DNA from: UBA724 sp964008075
GTDB lineage: Bacteria; Bacteroidota; Bacteroidia; Flavobacteriales; Flavobacteriaceae
Direction: 5' to 3'
Length of the DNA stretch: 50,318 nt
Assembly: GCA_964008075.1 (NCBI GenBank)
Contig: CAXGAP010000005.1
Coordinates: 1-50,318, forward strand
The translations under genes were made by a program, and so were the position numbers. Numbering within the stretch: position 1 is the stretch's first letter; each line of letters begins with the position of its first letter. Under the pieces are notes generated by a model. It made no database searches and was not told the origin of the DNA. It saw only the letters and a list, made by a program, of their open reading frames with translations. This document shows positions 18,318 through 27,480 of the stretch, one piece after another.

Positions 18318-19064
18318 CTACAATATATTGATGTTTAAATTCTTGAAAGGGTCAAGGAGCACATCATTTGGGTCAAGTTCTGTCACCAAGGTATCGATGT
18401 CAGAAACATTGACACATTTGTATTTTTGATGGGAGTTGAATTTCTTTGAAATACATAATAGTATCGATTTGCGAGATGCTTTGACAATAGCTCTTTTGAT
18501 CTGTACAACCTCCCAATCAAATTCGCTTAATCCATGTGTTGGATCAATATATCCAGTACTGATAAAACTGTAGTCAAAACGAATCTGAGAAAGTTCATTG
18601 ACAGCTCCAACGCTGACGCTCATGTGAGACTCTTTTGAAATTTTACCCCCGATGAAAATCAAATCGACATTTGGTTTCTTTACCATTTCACTTGCAATCG
18701 GCAAACTCAAAGTAAAGCAAGTGATTTTCGTTTTTGGCGGAATCAGTTTTACGAGCTCCATGCAAGTGGTTCCCCCATCAATAAATACGACAGCACCATC
18801 AGAAATGAAAGGAATTGCTTTTTGTGCAATGGATTGCTTTTCATTTACATCATACACATCAACTGCTGCGTTGTTGGACACAAACCCAAGTGAGATTGCT
18901 CCACCATGTACCTTCTTGATCAGCTGCTTTTTATCAAGTTCCTTGACATCTCTACGAATGGTATCGATAGAAACATTGAGCTGCGCAGCCATATCCAATA
19001 ATAGAATCCGGTTGCGAAGGGACACTTCGTCTAAAATCTTCTGAAAACGTTCTTCCTTTAGCAC
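18318..19064 (-). CDS. DeoR-family transcriptional regulator
   Basis: A 248-residue repressor of the DeoR type. The N-terminus carries a winged HTH (ILLLDMAAQLNVSIDTIRRD then VKELDKKQLIKKVHGGAIS, where the TIRRD and HGGA signatures are diagnostic). The C-terminal DeoRC domain (about 75-230; FIDGGTTCMELVKLIP, SYFI-like sugar-phosphate pocket) normally binds a phosphosugar. Translation starts at a GTG. It diverges from the nagB-lmbE gene across 116 nt, the classic arrangement for a local regulator of amino-sugar catabolism. Its likely inducer is a GlcN-6-P- or GlcNAc-type phosphosugar, and its likely operator is the phased repeat next to nagB; both are inference. Confidence 0.88.
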   Translation of the reverse strand: MLKEERFQKILDEVSLRNRILLLDMAAQLNVSIDTIRRDVKELDKKQLIKKVHGGAISLGFVSNNAAVDVYDVNEKQSIAQKAIPFISDGAVVFIDGGTTCMELVKLIPPKTKITCFTLSLPIASEMVKKPNVDLIFIGGKISKESHMSVSVGAVNELSQIRFDYSFISTGYIDPTHGLSEFDWEVVQIKRAIVKASRKSILLCISKKFNSHQKYKCVNVSDIDTLVTELDPNDVLLDPFKNLNINIL

Positions 19065-19117
19065 AGCTATTTTATCATATAAAAATAATATTTTTTGAGA
19101 AAATCAACACTATAACA

Positions 19118-19178
19118 GCATTAAAAGCTTGTAAAGCTGCAAAATAAAGCATTAATTTGCATAAATAAGCAAATAATG
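19118..19178 (+). repeat. 10-bp phased GCA repeat array at the nagB promoter
   Basis: Four consecutive 10-bp units begin with GCA: GCAAAATAAA (19139), GCATTAATTT (19149), GCATAAATAA (19159) and GCAAATAATG (19169). A further GCATTAAAAG lies at 19118. The array ends 2 nt before the nagB ATG and embeds a near-consensus -7 element (TTAATTTG, 19152-19159). Helically phased repeats over a promoter suggest a multimeric repressor site, most simply for the divergent DeoR protein. Confidence 0.5.
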
Positions 19179-19180
19179 TC

Positions 19181-21085
19181 ATGACAAAAGCAACCTTAAA
19201 TCATCTAACAAAAGAAGCCAATCACCAATACGACTGTGAACACATCCCTGTTCGTGTGTATGAAGATTCAAGTCTTGCATGCCAAAAAATTGGTGATGAA
19301 ATAATCGATCAGATCAATCAAAAAAGCGCAAATAAACCTTTTGTTTTGGGCTTGGCGACTGGCTCAACACCAATAAAAATATATCAACACCTCATTCAAG
19401 CTTATCAAGAGGGAAAAGTAAGTTTCGCAAACGTACACTCCTTCAATCTAGATGAGTACTTTCCCATGGATCCTAAATCGATTCATTCTTATGTAGAGTT
19501 TATGCACAAAAATTTCTTTGATCATATCGATATATTAGAAGAAAATATTCATATTCCTGATGGAACGATAGCTCCTGAAAAAATTGATCATTATTGTAAG
19601 TCATATGAAAAGGCGATTCAGTCGCTGGGAGGTATAGACATTCAACTACTGGGCATTGGCCGTACTGGTCACATTGGTTTTAATGAGCCTGGATCAGCAA
19701 TTAACTCCAAAACAAGAAGAGTTTGGCTAGACCCTATCACGCGAAAGGATGCGGCTAGCAGTTTTTTTGGCGAGCAATTTGTTCCCAAACAAGCTATCAC
19801 AATGGGTGTGGATACGATTATGAAAGCCAAAAAAGTATATTTGATGGCTTGGGGCGAAGGGAAGTCAAATATCATTTCAAGAGCTGTTGAGGGTACTATC
19901 AGCGAACAAGTACCTGCTACCTTTTTACAACAACATGTTGACTGTGAATTTGTACTTGATAAAGCAAGTGCTTCTGAACTGAGTCGAGAAAAAACACCAT
20001 GGCTGGTGGGGACTTGTCATTGGGATTCGGAACAAATCAAAAAGGCAGTGATATGGCTTGCGAGGCATTGCGAAAAATCAATCCTAAAACTTTCGCGAGA
20101 GGATTATGAAAACAACCACCTTCAATCATTGTTGGTTGCCATTGATTACGAAGTCTATCAGCTCAATTATCAGGTTCATGAATCGCTTCTCGAAGCCTTT
20201 GATACTTGGAATAGCACAAAAAAAACAGATGCCAAAAACCCATCTACTGCTCTTGTTTTTAGTCCTCACCCCGACGATGATGTCATTTCGATGGGAGGTA
20301 CGTTTATACAACTTGTTGACAATGGATTTGATGTTCATGTGGCCTATCAGACATCTGGAAATATCGCAGTTTATGACGATGAAGTCATTCGATTCATGCA
20401 GTTTTGCCTAGATGCATCTCCTGGTCAACAACCAATCACTGATGAATATCAAAAAATTGTCACTGCTTTTGCAAAAAAGAAGGTTGGTGATATTGATTCT
20501 TTGCGCATTCAGGAGCTGAAGGGTCTCATTAGAAAAGGAGAAGCCTTGGCTGCCTGCCGCGTATGTGGTGTGCCAGAAAACAAGGCTCACTTTATGAGTT
20601 TACCTTTTTACGAAACTGGAGCTGTCAAGAAAAAACCACATACCAAAAAAGACGTTGATCTCACTGTAAAACTGCTGCGAAAAGTAAAGCCGAAAAAGAT
20701 CTTTGCTGCTGGTGATTTGTCTGACCCACATGGCACACATCACGTATGCCTGCAAGTGATTTTTGATGCTATCAATGAGTTGAAAAAGGCTAGGGATGCA
20801 TGGTTGAAAGACACACAGGTTTGGCTATACAGAGGAGCGTGGCAAGAGTGGGGTGTCAATGAGATTGAAATGGCAGTGCCACTGAGCCCTAAGAATGTGC
20901 TGAGAAAAAGAGAAGCTATTTTCAAACATCAATCCCAAAAGGATCGTGCGATGTTTCCAGGGCCAGATGCAAGAGAATTTTGGCAGCGTGCAGAACAGCG
21001 AAATACCCATACCGCAAATCAGTATAACTTACTAGGACTACCAGAGTTTGAAGCTGTGGAAGGCTTTGTTCGCTACAACCCTTAA
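19181..21085 (+). CDS. nagB: Glucosamine-6-phosphate deaminase fused to LmbE/PIG-L deacetylase
   Basis: A 634-residue two-domain cytosolic protein. Residues 20-275 are NagB-like: GLATGSTP, NLDEY (D91, the catalytic base position), and GIGRTGHIGFNEPG with H164 and E169. The position equivalent to E. coli D141 is T162. Residues about 355-600 are LmbE/PIG-L-like with the zinc motif SPHPDDD (363-367) and the later GDLSDPHGTHH. NagB converts GlcN-6-P to fructose-6-P and ammonia; PIG-L enzymes remove acetyl from GlcNAc-like substrates. The fusion could therefore do both steps, replacing a separate NagA, but this is inference. The same architecture is widespread in Bacteroidota. It diverges from the DeoR gene and is followed at 55 nt by GH20. 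Confidence 0.88.
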   Translation: MTKATLNHLTKEANHQYDCEHIPVRVYEDSSLACQKIGDEIIDQINQKSANKPFVLGLATGSTPIKIYQHLIQAYQEGKVSFANVHSFNLDEYFPMDPKSIHSYVEFMHKNFFDHIDILEENIHIPDGTIAPEKIDHYCKSYEKAIQSLGGIDIQLLGIGRTGHIGFNEPGSAINSKTRRVWLDPITRKDAASSFFGEQFVPKQAITMGVDTIMKAKKVYLMAWGEGKSNIISRAVEGTISEQVPATFLQQHVDCEFVLDKASASELSREKTPWLVGTCHWDSEQIKKAVIWLARHCEKSILKLSREDYENNHLQSLLVAIDYEVYQLNYQVHESLLEAFDTWNSTKKTDAKNPSTALVFSPHPDDDVISMGGTFIQLVDNGFDVHVAYQTSGNIAVYDDEVIRFMQFCLDASPGQQPITDEYQKIVTAFAKKKVGDIDSLRIQELKGLIRKGEALAACRVCGVPENKAHFMSLPFYETGAVKKKPHTKKDVDLTVKLLRKVKPKKIFAAGDLSDPHGTHHVCLQVIFDAINELKKARDAWLKDTQVWLYRGAWQEWGVNEIEMAVPLSPKNVLRKREAIFKHQSQKDRAMFPGPDAREFWQRAEQRNTHTANQYNLLGLPEFEAVEGFVRYNP

Positions 21086-21140
21086 AATAAAATTTGATTG
21101 TCTATCTTGCTTATGTAAACAAATCAAAAAACCCAGATTT

Positions 21141-23690
21141 ATGAAAAAACCTGACTTTACTTTTCGACAAACTTTATTGTCGTTTTATGTATTGATATCA
21201 ATATTTTTTGTCGCTTGTTCATCCTCAGATGAGCCAAGTGCAGTATTGGATTATAGAATCGAAAAGTTTGATCTTCAAAACAACACCATGGATGTCGTTT
21301 TCACCCTTACCAACAACACATCATTCGATTTTATCGAAAACAAATGGTCGTTACACTGGAATCAAATTCTTGGAGAGCCACTGCAAGAAAGCCTTCCCAA
21401 AGGAATTGATTTTGAGCGTGTAAATGGCAACTCCTATTTGATTCTAAGGTTTGGTGATTCATGGCAATTAAGTGCTGGCGAAAGCATCTCTTTCAGTGCG
21501 GCGACAAAAGGTCTGATGAATCGATTGCCCCTAGGCCCTAGAGGTGCATTTGTTGTAACAACTTTACAAACCATTGATTTACAAACCAATATCGACTGGC
21601 AAAAGGCAGAGGGACTCGATGGGTTAAACTTGCCGACAGCCAAAGATCGATATCAAAATCTAGCAAATATTAAAACCATCCCAACAGACTCAATCTCATG
21701 GGTTGTTCCAAGTCCAAAATTTTCCTCCACACCCCAATACGAGCGAAATCGCCTAACTAACTGGCGTGTATGTATCAATGGAAAGGCAGAAAGTGATGAA
21801 TTTGATTTGTTAATTAAAGCCCCTTTTGAAAAAATAGTATCCTCTCTTTTTCCAGCTGTTAGGATCGATTGGGTCGAGTCAGATGAAGGAGCAAATGTAA
21901 TTCTCAATCATACAAAAGACATTGCACCTGAAGAATACCATTTGAAAATTAAAGAAGACCGAGTGGTTGTTGAAACAGGTTCGTATGGTGGACTATTATA
22001 CGCCCTTCAATCATTACTACAAATCGATCAGATTGCAGAATTAGAAAATCGAGGATGGCCTATAATTCAAATTTCTGACAGCCCTCGTTTTAAATATCGA
22101 GGGTTTATGCTTGACATCGCCCGAAACTTTTATGGAGTAGACAAACTCAAACAGATTATAGATTTGATGGCGATGTTTAAACTCAATCATTTTGATATAA
22201 AACTCTCAGACGATGAAGGTTGGCGACTCGAAATCACAGGGCTTCCGGAGCTTACTGAAATAGGTGCTAAAAGAGGATTTACAACTGATGAAAGTGACCA
22301 GTTAATCCCCATGTATGGGTCTGGGGCAACTGGTGGTATAACTGGAAATGGGTTCTTATCGCAAGATGATTTTGTTTCCTTGTTGCAATATGCCAAAGCA
22401 AAAAATATTACCATAATTCCTCAACTCAGTTTTCCCTCACATGCTCGTGCCTCGATTGTTTCGATGGATGCAAGGCGTAACAGGCTCAATGCCTTAGGCG
22501 ACTACAAAGGTGCCGAAATGTATGCACTCTCTGACCCCCATGACAATAGTGTCTATCAATCTGCTCAGCTATACAATGACAATACCATTAATATATGTAT
22601 GGAGAGTTCATATAGATTTTTTGATAAGGTAGTTGCAGAGGTTGCAGCCATGTATCAAAAGGCCAATGTTCCGCTTAAACATTTTAATATTGGAGCTGAT
22701 GAGTTGCCTTATGGTGTTTGGGAAGGATCTCCAAGGTGCATAAATTCTACAACTGACACTATCAATGATATAGATCTTGAAAGCCTTTACAATGATGCAC
22801 TTTTACGCATGAAGAGTAGTATTGAAAAGCATGGCGCTGTGATGTCTGGGTGGGAGGATTTTTTACTTGTACACTCTAAAAACAGTCAAAGTGAAACCAA
22901 AATAAAAGAAGTGCGATTTGATTATAATGTCATTCCATATTCTTGGAATAATACATGGGGCGGGGGTCGTGAGGACATGGTCTATAAACTTGCCAATGCA
23001 GGTTTTAAAACAGTAATGAGCAACTCTTCAGCATTTTATTTTGATATGGCCAACGACAATGACATGGACGCTTTTGGACTGAATTGGTCTGGCTATGTAG
23101 ATTATTTCGACACTTGGGCAATTGATCCTCAGGATATTTTTGCCAATAAGGCCTTAAATCTAAAGCACAACATCTCATCTGATTATATTTTAAAAACAAC
23201 AAAACTCAACCCAACCAAGCAAGACAATCTCATTGGGATACAAGGCCAGTTGTGGACTGAAACTGTTACAAGTGAAACAATTTTAGATCAAATGCTAATG
23301 CCAAATCTGATTGTATTTGCAGAAAGAGCTTGGGCCAAAAAACCATATTGGATTTCCGATCAAACCAGTGCACAAGAACATAAAATAACAAAAAATTGGA
23401 ATCAGTTTTTAAATGTCATGGGGAAACGAACACTGCCTTTGATCAACAATCTGTTTCCTGATTTTTATCATGATTTACCAAAGCCAGGGGGTATCATTAA
23501 AAACGATTCATTATTTGTCAGAAGTCCATTTCCAGGGATGCGCGTTCACTACACCTTAAATGGGTCAACGCCAAACTCCTCATCAATGGCATATCAACGC
23601 CCCATAGCAGTTGATCCTGATGATGTTGTTGTTTTACGCAGCTTTGATAACAAGTTAAAAGGAGGAAAATCTATAACCGTTTTACGTTAA
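21141..23690 (+). CDS. GH20 beta-N-acetylhexosaminidase lipoprotein
   Basis: An 849-residue exo-beta-N-acetylhexosaminidase that removes terminal GlcNAc or GalNAc by substrate-assisted catalysis. The ATG at 21141 is chosen because it starts a lipoprotein signal (lipobox FVACSSSDE); the open frame extends upstream into nagB without a signal. Domains in order are a chitobiase N-terminal carbohydrate-binding module (about 30-155), GH20b (about 185-310), the GH20 catalytic barrel (about 315-740; YRGFMLDIARNFYGVDKLKQ) and a C-terminal chitobiase-C domain (about 775-845). The catalytic D520-E521 pair lies in FNIGADELPYG. The chitobiase-type layout suits GlcNAc-beta substrates, from chitin fragments or N-glycan antennae and core. 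It is probably co-transcribed with nagB. Confidence 0.93.
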   Translation: MKKPDFTFRQTLLSFYVLISIFFVACSSSDEPSAVLDYRIEKFDLQNNTMDVVFTLTNNTSFDFIENKWSLHWNQILGEPLQESLPKGIDFERVNGNSYLILRFGDSWQLSAGESISFSAATKGLMNRLPLGPRGAFVVTTLQTIDLQTNIDWQKAEGLDGLNLPTAKDRYQNLANIKTIPTDSISWVVPSPKFSSTPQYERNRLTNWRVCINGKAESDEFDLLIKAPFEKIVSSLFPAVRIDWVESDEGANVILNHTKDIAPEEYHLKIKEDRVVVETGSYGGLLYALQSLLQIDQIAELENRGWPIIQISDSPRFKYRGFMLDIARNFYGVDKLKQIIDLMAMFKLNHFDIKLSDDEGWRLEITGLPELTEIGAKRGFTTDESDQLIPMYGSGATGGITGNGFLSQDDFVSLLQYAKAKNITIIPQLSFPSHARASIVSMDARRNRLNALGDYKGAEMYALSDPHDNSVYQSAQLYNDNTINICMESSYRFFDKVVAEVAAMYQKANVPLKHFNIGADELPYGVWEGSPRCINSTTDTINDIDLESLYNDALLRMKSSIEKHGAVMSGWEDFLLVHSKNSQSETKIKEVRFDYNVIPYSWNNTWGGGREDMVYKLANAGFKTVMSNSSAFYFDMANDNDMDAFGLNWSGYVDYFDTWAIDPQDIFANKALNLKHNISSDYILKTTKLNPTKQDNLIGIQGQLWTETVTSETILDQMLMPNLIVFAERAWAKKPYWISDQTSAQEHKITKNWNQFLNVMGKRTLPLINNLFPDFYHDLPKPGGIIKNDSLFVRSPFPGMRVHYTLNGSTPNSSSMAYQRPIAVDPDDVVVLRSFDNKLKGGKSITVLR

Positions 23691-23700
23691 TATATTGAGT

Positions 23701-24999
23701 CTAGTCAACAATAGCCTGATAGACAAGTGCTTTTAGTTTTTGATGATCGTCCAACGTGATTGGAACCACTTGCGTGAAATAAACAACCACTAACTTTTCT
23801 TCGGGGTTTACAAAATAACTGCTGTGATATGCACCTCCCCATCCATATTCGCCAACACTCCCCAAAATGCCGCGATCTCCAAGATCATTGGTGATGGAAA
23901 ACCCTAGACCAAATCCAGTACCCCAGTCCCACGGAAAACGAACCCCTTCATAGTGATCGCCATTCATGTGATCGGCAGTCATCAGCTCCACAGATTTTCT
24001 TGATAATAGACGATAATCATTATACAAACCCCCATTTAAAAGCATTTGTAAAAACTTGGCATAATCATTGGAGGTACTCAACAAACCTGCTCCTCCTGAG
24101 AAACTTTTGCGAGGGCCATTGATATAATGACCTTGCGATTCTTCATGTTCAATAGTTCCATCATCTCCATTCTCCTCGGCGCGTACGAGTTCATAATCCA
24201 CTTGATTGTACACCACAGTTAATCGTGATGATTTTTGTTTGGGCAAATAAAAATGGGTGTCAAACATTCCAAGGGGGTCGAGAATTCTCTCTTTCAAAAA
24301 CACATCCAGCGGCTGTCCAGAAACGACTTCGATAACAGCTCCGAGGATGTCTGTATTGTAACCATAAACGAATGCCTCTCCTGGGTGCGCCTCCATCGGG
24401 AGTTTTGCCATTTTTCGAATGGATTCTAAAATCGGCTCATCCTTGTGAGCAAAATACCAACCCTGCAAATCTGCTTTTTTCCATAGATGTGCTGCTGGAC
24501 CAAAACCATAACCTATCCCTGCTGTATGTGTCATCAGGTCACGTATCCTAATTGGTCTTTTGGCATTCACTATACGATAACGTTTTCTACCTTTTTTCTC
24601 GGCAACTTTGGACTTATTAAACTCAGGAATATGAGTAGATAAAGAATCTGACAACAACAATTTGCCCTCTTCCTGCAACATCATTATGCCAACACTAATC
24701 AATGCCTTGGTTTGTGAGGCAATCCTAAATATTTTATCGTTAGTCATTGGAATTTTATTTTCCATATCACTCATCCCAAAAGATTTGTGATACACGATTT
24801 TACCATTCCTAGCAACCAGTATTACAGATCCTGGTAATTTGTCATTATCTATATAATTGGTAAAAGCGTAATCTATATTTGACAGTCGAGTTGAAGACAT
24901 CCCTTGGTTTTCAGCAAGATCAGGATCGAGTTGTTGACCAAAACCTATAATGCCAAATAGTAACATAAAGGTAAATTGTATGTGTAGAAGATTTCTCAC
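23701..24999 (-). CDS. Serine hydrolase of the beta-lactamase/esterase (class C) superfamily
   Basis: A 432-residue exported hydrolase with signal peptide ending near GFGQQ. The active-site S95-x-x-K98 (RIASQTKALIS) is clear, and PGEAFVYGYNTDILG supplies the tyrosine motif. The protein is of the EstB/penicillin-binding-protein-like group that includes esterases and D-aminopeptidases; sequence does not decide the substrate. It starts at a GTG and is convergent with GH20, only 10 nt apart, so it is not part of that operon. Whether it acts on the glycan (de-esterification) or on peptidoglycan is open. Confidence 0.85.
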   Translation of the reverse strand: MRNLLHIQFTFMLLFGIIGFGQQLDPDLAENQGMSSTRLSNIDYAFTNYIDNDKLPGSVILVARNGKIVYHKSFGMSDMENKIPMTNDKIFRIASQTKALISVGIMMLQEEGKLLLSDSLSTHIPEFNKSKVAEKKGRKRYRIVNAKRPIRIRDLMTHTAGIGYGFGPAAHLWKKADLQGWYFAHKDEPILESIRKMAKLPMEAHPGEAFVYGYNTDILGAVIEVVSGQPLDVFLKERILDPLGMFDTHFYLPKQKSSRLTVVYNQVDYELVRAEENGDDGTIEHEESQGHYINGPRKSFSGGAGLLSTSNDYAKFLQMLLNGGLYNDYRLLSRKSVELMTADHMNGDHYEGVRFPWDWGTGFGLGFSITNDLGDRGILGSVGEYGWGGAYHSSYFVNPEEKLVVVYFTQVVPITLDDHQKLKALVYQAIVD

Positions 25000-25080
25000 A
25001 ATTTTTAAAATAGATTATACATAGCAATTTATGTTTATTTAAAATTCACTCTGGCAAATTACTCATTTATTTAATTCTTT

Positions 25081-25101
25081 TTGCAGTTTATTGCTGTTTT
25101 T
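25081..25101 (+). promoter_or_regulatory. Degenerate PUL-operator copy upstream of the oxidative operon
   Basis: TTGCAGTTTATTGCTGTTTT contains TTGCAG and TTGCTG 10 bp apart, resembling the susC and GH92 operators. A TAATTTTA at 25129-25136, one base off TAnnTTTG, starts 48 nt after the first hexamer, against 51-52 nt at the two good sites. If real it would put the operon under the same regulator. The rest of the 293-nt gap (25000-25292) shows only a second weak -7-like TAATTTTTG at 25224-25232. Confidence 0.3.
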
Positions 25102-25292
25102 TGGATTATCAAGACTTCATTATGAAAATAATTTTAGAAATATATCAGTCGCTGTATTCACAGTAAAATAGATTTAAAAACTTTGGCTCAATCAAATTCC
25201 GATTTGCAAAATATGTCTATATTTAATTTTTGAGTGTTAATGTCAAGTTATTGACGAACAAAACACAAGGATTATCACTAAAGAATAACAAA

Positions 25293-26270
25293 ATGAAAAG
25301 AGTCCATTTCTTACAAAACATGTCCTTAGTATTGTTTGGTGTTTCAACACTTGGATTTGCAAATAAAAGTATGAAATCAAAACACCATTTGTTAAAAACG
25401 AAAACCAAAAAAACAATTCAACTGTCTTTGGCGCAATGGTCACTAAACAAATCCATTCGTAGTGGTACTCTAGATCCCTATGACTTTGCGAAAATTTCCA
25501 GTGGCTTTGGATTTTCTGGTCTTGAATATGTTACACAGCTATACAAAGACATTTACAATGCAAAAGACAAAAACAAAGCGATTGAAAATTTTGTCAGTAA
25601 AAGTCTTGCAGAATCCCAAAAATATGACTTGGATAATGTTTTAATTATGATTGATGGCGAAGGTCGCCTTTCAAATGAAGACGAAACTAAGCGACTTCTG
25701 GCAGTTGAAAATCACAGCGTTTGGATTGATGCCGCTGCGAAGCTTGGGTGCAATGCAATCCGAGTGAACTTATATGGAACAACCAACCAACAGCTTTGGA
25801 AAGAACTCTCTGTAAAAAGTTTGATGTCTCTTTCAGAACATGCCTCAAAATCCAACATCAATATCGTAGTTGAAAATCATGGGGGTCTTTCGTCTAACGC
25901 TGGATTGCTAATGGAGGTCATCAATGCGGTAAATCTCCCCAACTGTGGTACGCTTCCAGATTTTGGAAACTTTTGTATTGCCAAAGAAGAAGGTGCATGT
26001 GTCAATGAATATGATAAATATAAAGGTGTTCAAGAAATGATGCCTAGAGCATTAGCCGTCAGTGCAAAATCCTATGATTTTGATCTCCAGGGAAATGAAA
26101 CCAAAATTGATTATGAAAGGATGCTGAATGTTGTTTTAGAGGCTGGTTATGCTGGATATATTGGTGTCGAATATGAGGGAAAACGCATGCCTGTTGAAGA
26201 TGGAATTCTTCATACAAAACGCTTGATCGAAAAATACATTTTAAGTTCTACAAATGAATCTAAAAATTAA
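25293..26270 (+). CDS. Exported xylose-isomerase-like TIM-barrel protein
   Basis: A 325-residue AP-endonuclease/xylose-isomerase-type TIM barrel. I start it at the ATG 25293, giving an N-terminal export signal MKRVHFLQNMSLVLFGVSTL that resembles a Tat signal with KR in place of RR; an upstream TTG would only add a non-signal extension. Candidate metal ligands are the glutamate of VVENHGG, the aspartate of LPDFGNF and the glutamate of GVEYEG, as in sugar isomerases and epimerases of this fold. It overlaps the following permease by 17 nt. Together with DUF1080 and the GMC dehydrogenase, it may isomerise or epimerise 3-keto sugars in the periplasm; that reaction is inference. Confidence 0.82.
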   Translation: MKRVHFLQNMSLVLFGVSTLGFANKSMKSKHHLLKTKTKKTIQLSLAQWSLNKSIRSGTLDPYDFAKISSGFGFSGLEYVTQLYKDIYNAKDKNKAIENFVSKSLAESQKYDLDNVLIMIDGEGRLSNEDETKRLLAVENHSVWIDAAAKLGCNAIRVNLYGTTNQQLWKELSVKSLMSLSEHASKSNINIVVENHGGLSSNAGLLMEVINAVNLPNCGTLPDFGNFCIAKEEGACVNEYDKYKGVQEMMPRALAVSAKSYDFDLQGNETKIDYERMLNVVLEAGYAGYIGVEYEGKRMPVEDGILHTKRLIEKYILSSTNESKN

Positions 26271-27480
26271 AATTCAACTATCAGTAATGATGTTTCTCGA
26301 ATTCTTTATTTGGGGGGCATGGTTTGTGACGATGGGGACTTTTTTATCACAAAATCTCAGTGCCTCTGGTTATGAGACTGCAATGGCTTATTCAACACAA
26401 TCTTGGGGTGCAATCATTGCGCCATTTATCATTGGGTTGATTGCAGATCGTTTTTTTAACGCAGAAAGAATACTAGCGATACTTCATTCGGCTGGTGGCG
26501 TGATGATGCTGATGATGGCAAGTGCTGCAAGTTTTGATGATTTCTACCCCTATGTTCTGGGGTATATGGTCTTATATATGCCTACACTTGCGCTTGTAAA
26601 TTCGGTGTCTTTTTATCAGATGAGTGAAGCTGCAAAAGAATTTTCACTCATTCGAGTATTTGGGACTGTTGGTTGGATTGTCGCAGGTGCCATGATAAGC
26701 TATTATTTTTCATGGGATAGTGCTTCTGCTGTTGCTGACGGGATGTTGCAAAACACCTTTCTTATGGCAGCATATGCTTCTTTTGGACTTGGAATATTTA
26801 GCTTCTTTTTGCCAAAAACACCGCCAGCAAAAAGTGCAGGCGAAAAGATCAGTCTTCGTGAAATTTTAGGTCTTGATGCGCTCAAGCTCTTTAATGATCG
26901 AAACTATCTCGTCTTTTTTATTTCATCAATTCTCATTTGTATTCCTCTTGCATTTTACTATCAACATGCAAATCCATTTTTAACTGATGTTGGGTTGACC
27001 AACCCAACAGGAAAAATGGCATTAGGTCAAGTGTCAGAAGTTATTTTTATGTTGCTACTGCCCTACTTCCTTTTGAGACTTGGGTTAAAAAAAACACTCA
27101 TCATTGGGATGTTGGCATGGGTGCTACGATACATATTGTTCGCTTATGGCGATGCAGATGAAAAAACATATATGTTAATTTTTGGCATATTGCTACATGG
27201 TATTTGTTATGACTTCTTTTTCGTCACTGGTCAAGTATATACTGATGCCAAAGCCGGGCCCAAAATCAAGAGTGCTGCACAAGGATTAATTACGCTGGCC
27301 ACTTATGGTCTTGGGATGTTTGTTGGGTTTTGGTCAGCTGGTAAAATTTATGACATGTATGCTTTAGATGAAGGTCTTCAATGGTCACAAGTGTGGATTG
27401 CGCCTACTGGGTTTGCATTTGTAGTATTGTTGATATTTTTAATTACTTTCAAGAACGAAAAAATTGATGTCAATGGCTAA
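26254..27480 (+). CDS. NupG-type MFS permease (nucleoside/sugar:H+ symporter family)
   Basis: A 408-residue inner-membrane permease with about 12 helices, of the nucleoside:H+ symporter (NupG/XapB) group. The N-terminus MMFLEFFIWGAWFVTMGTFL and the SLIRVFGTVGWIVAG stretch are typical. In Bacteroidota this branch recurs next to Gfo/Idh and xylose-isomerase-like genes rather than nucleoside genes, which suggests it imports a modified sugar. It overlaps the gene before by 17 nt and the gene after by 14 nt, so expression is tightly coupled. The likely cargo here is the oxidised or 3-keto sugar generated outside the inner membrane. Confidence 0.85.
   Translation: MNLKIKIQLSVMMFLEFFIWGAWFVTMGTFLSQNLSASGYETAMAYSTQSWGAIIAPFIIGLIADRFFNAERILAILHSAGGVMMLMMASAASFDDFYPYVLGYMVLYMPTLALVNSVSFYQMSEAAKEFSLIRVFGTVGWIVAGAMISYYFSWDSASAVADGMLQNTFLMAAYASFGLGIFSFFLPKTPPAKSAGEKISLREILGLDALKLFNDRNYLVFFISSILICIPLAFYYQHANPFLTDVGLTNPTGKMALGQVSEVIFMLLLPYFLLRLGLKKTLIIGMLAWVLRYILFAYGDADEKTYMLIFGILLHGICYDFFFVTGQVYTDAKAGPKIKSAAQGLITLATYGLGMFVGFWSAGKIYDMYALDEGLQWSQVWIAPTGFAFVVLLIFLITFKNEKIDVNG

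Noticed and set aside
21048..21140. Upstream extension of the GH20 frame into nagB
   Set aside because: The ATG at 21141 gives a proper lipoprotein signal; the extension does not.
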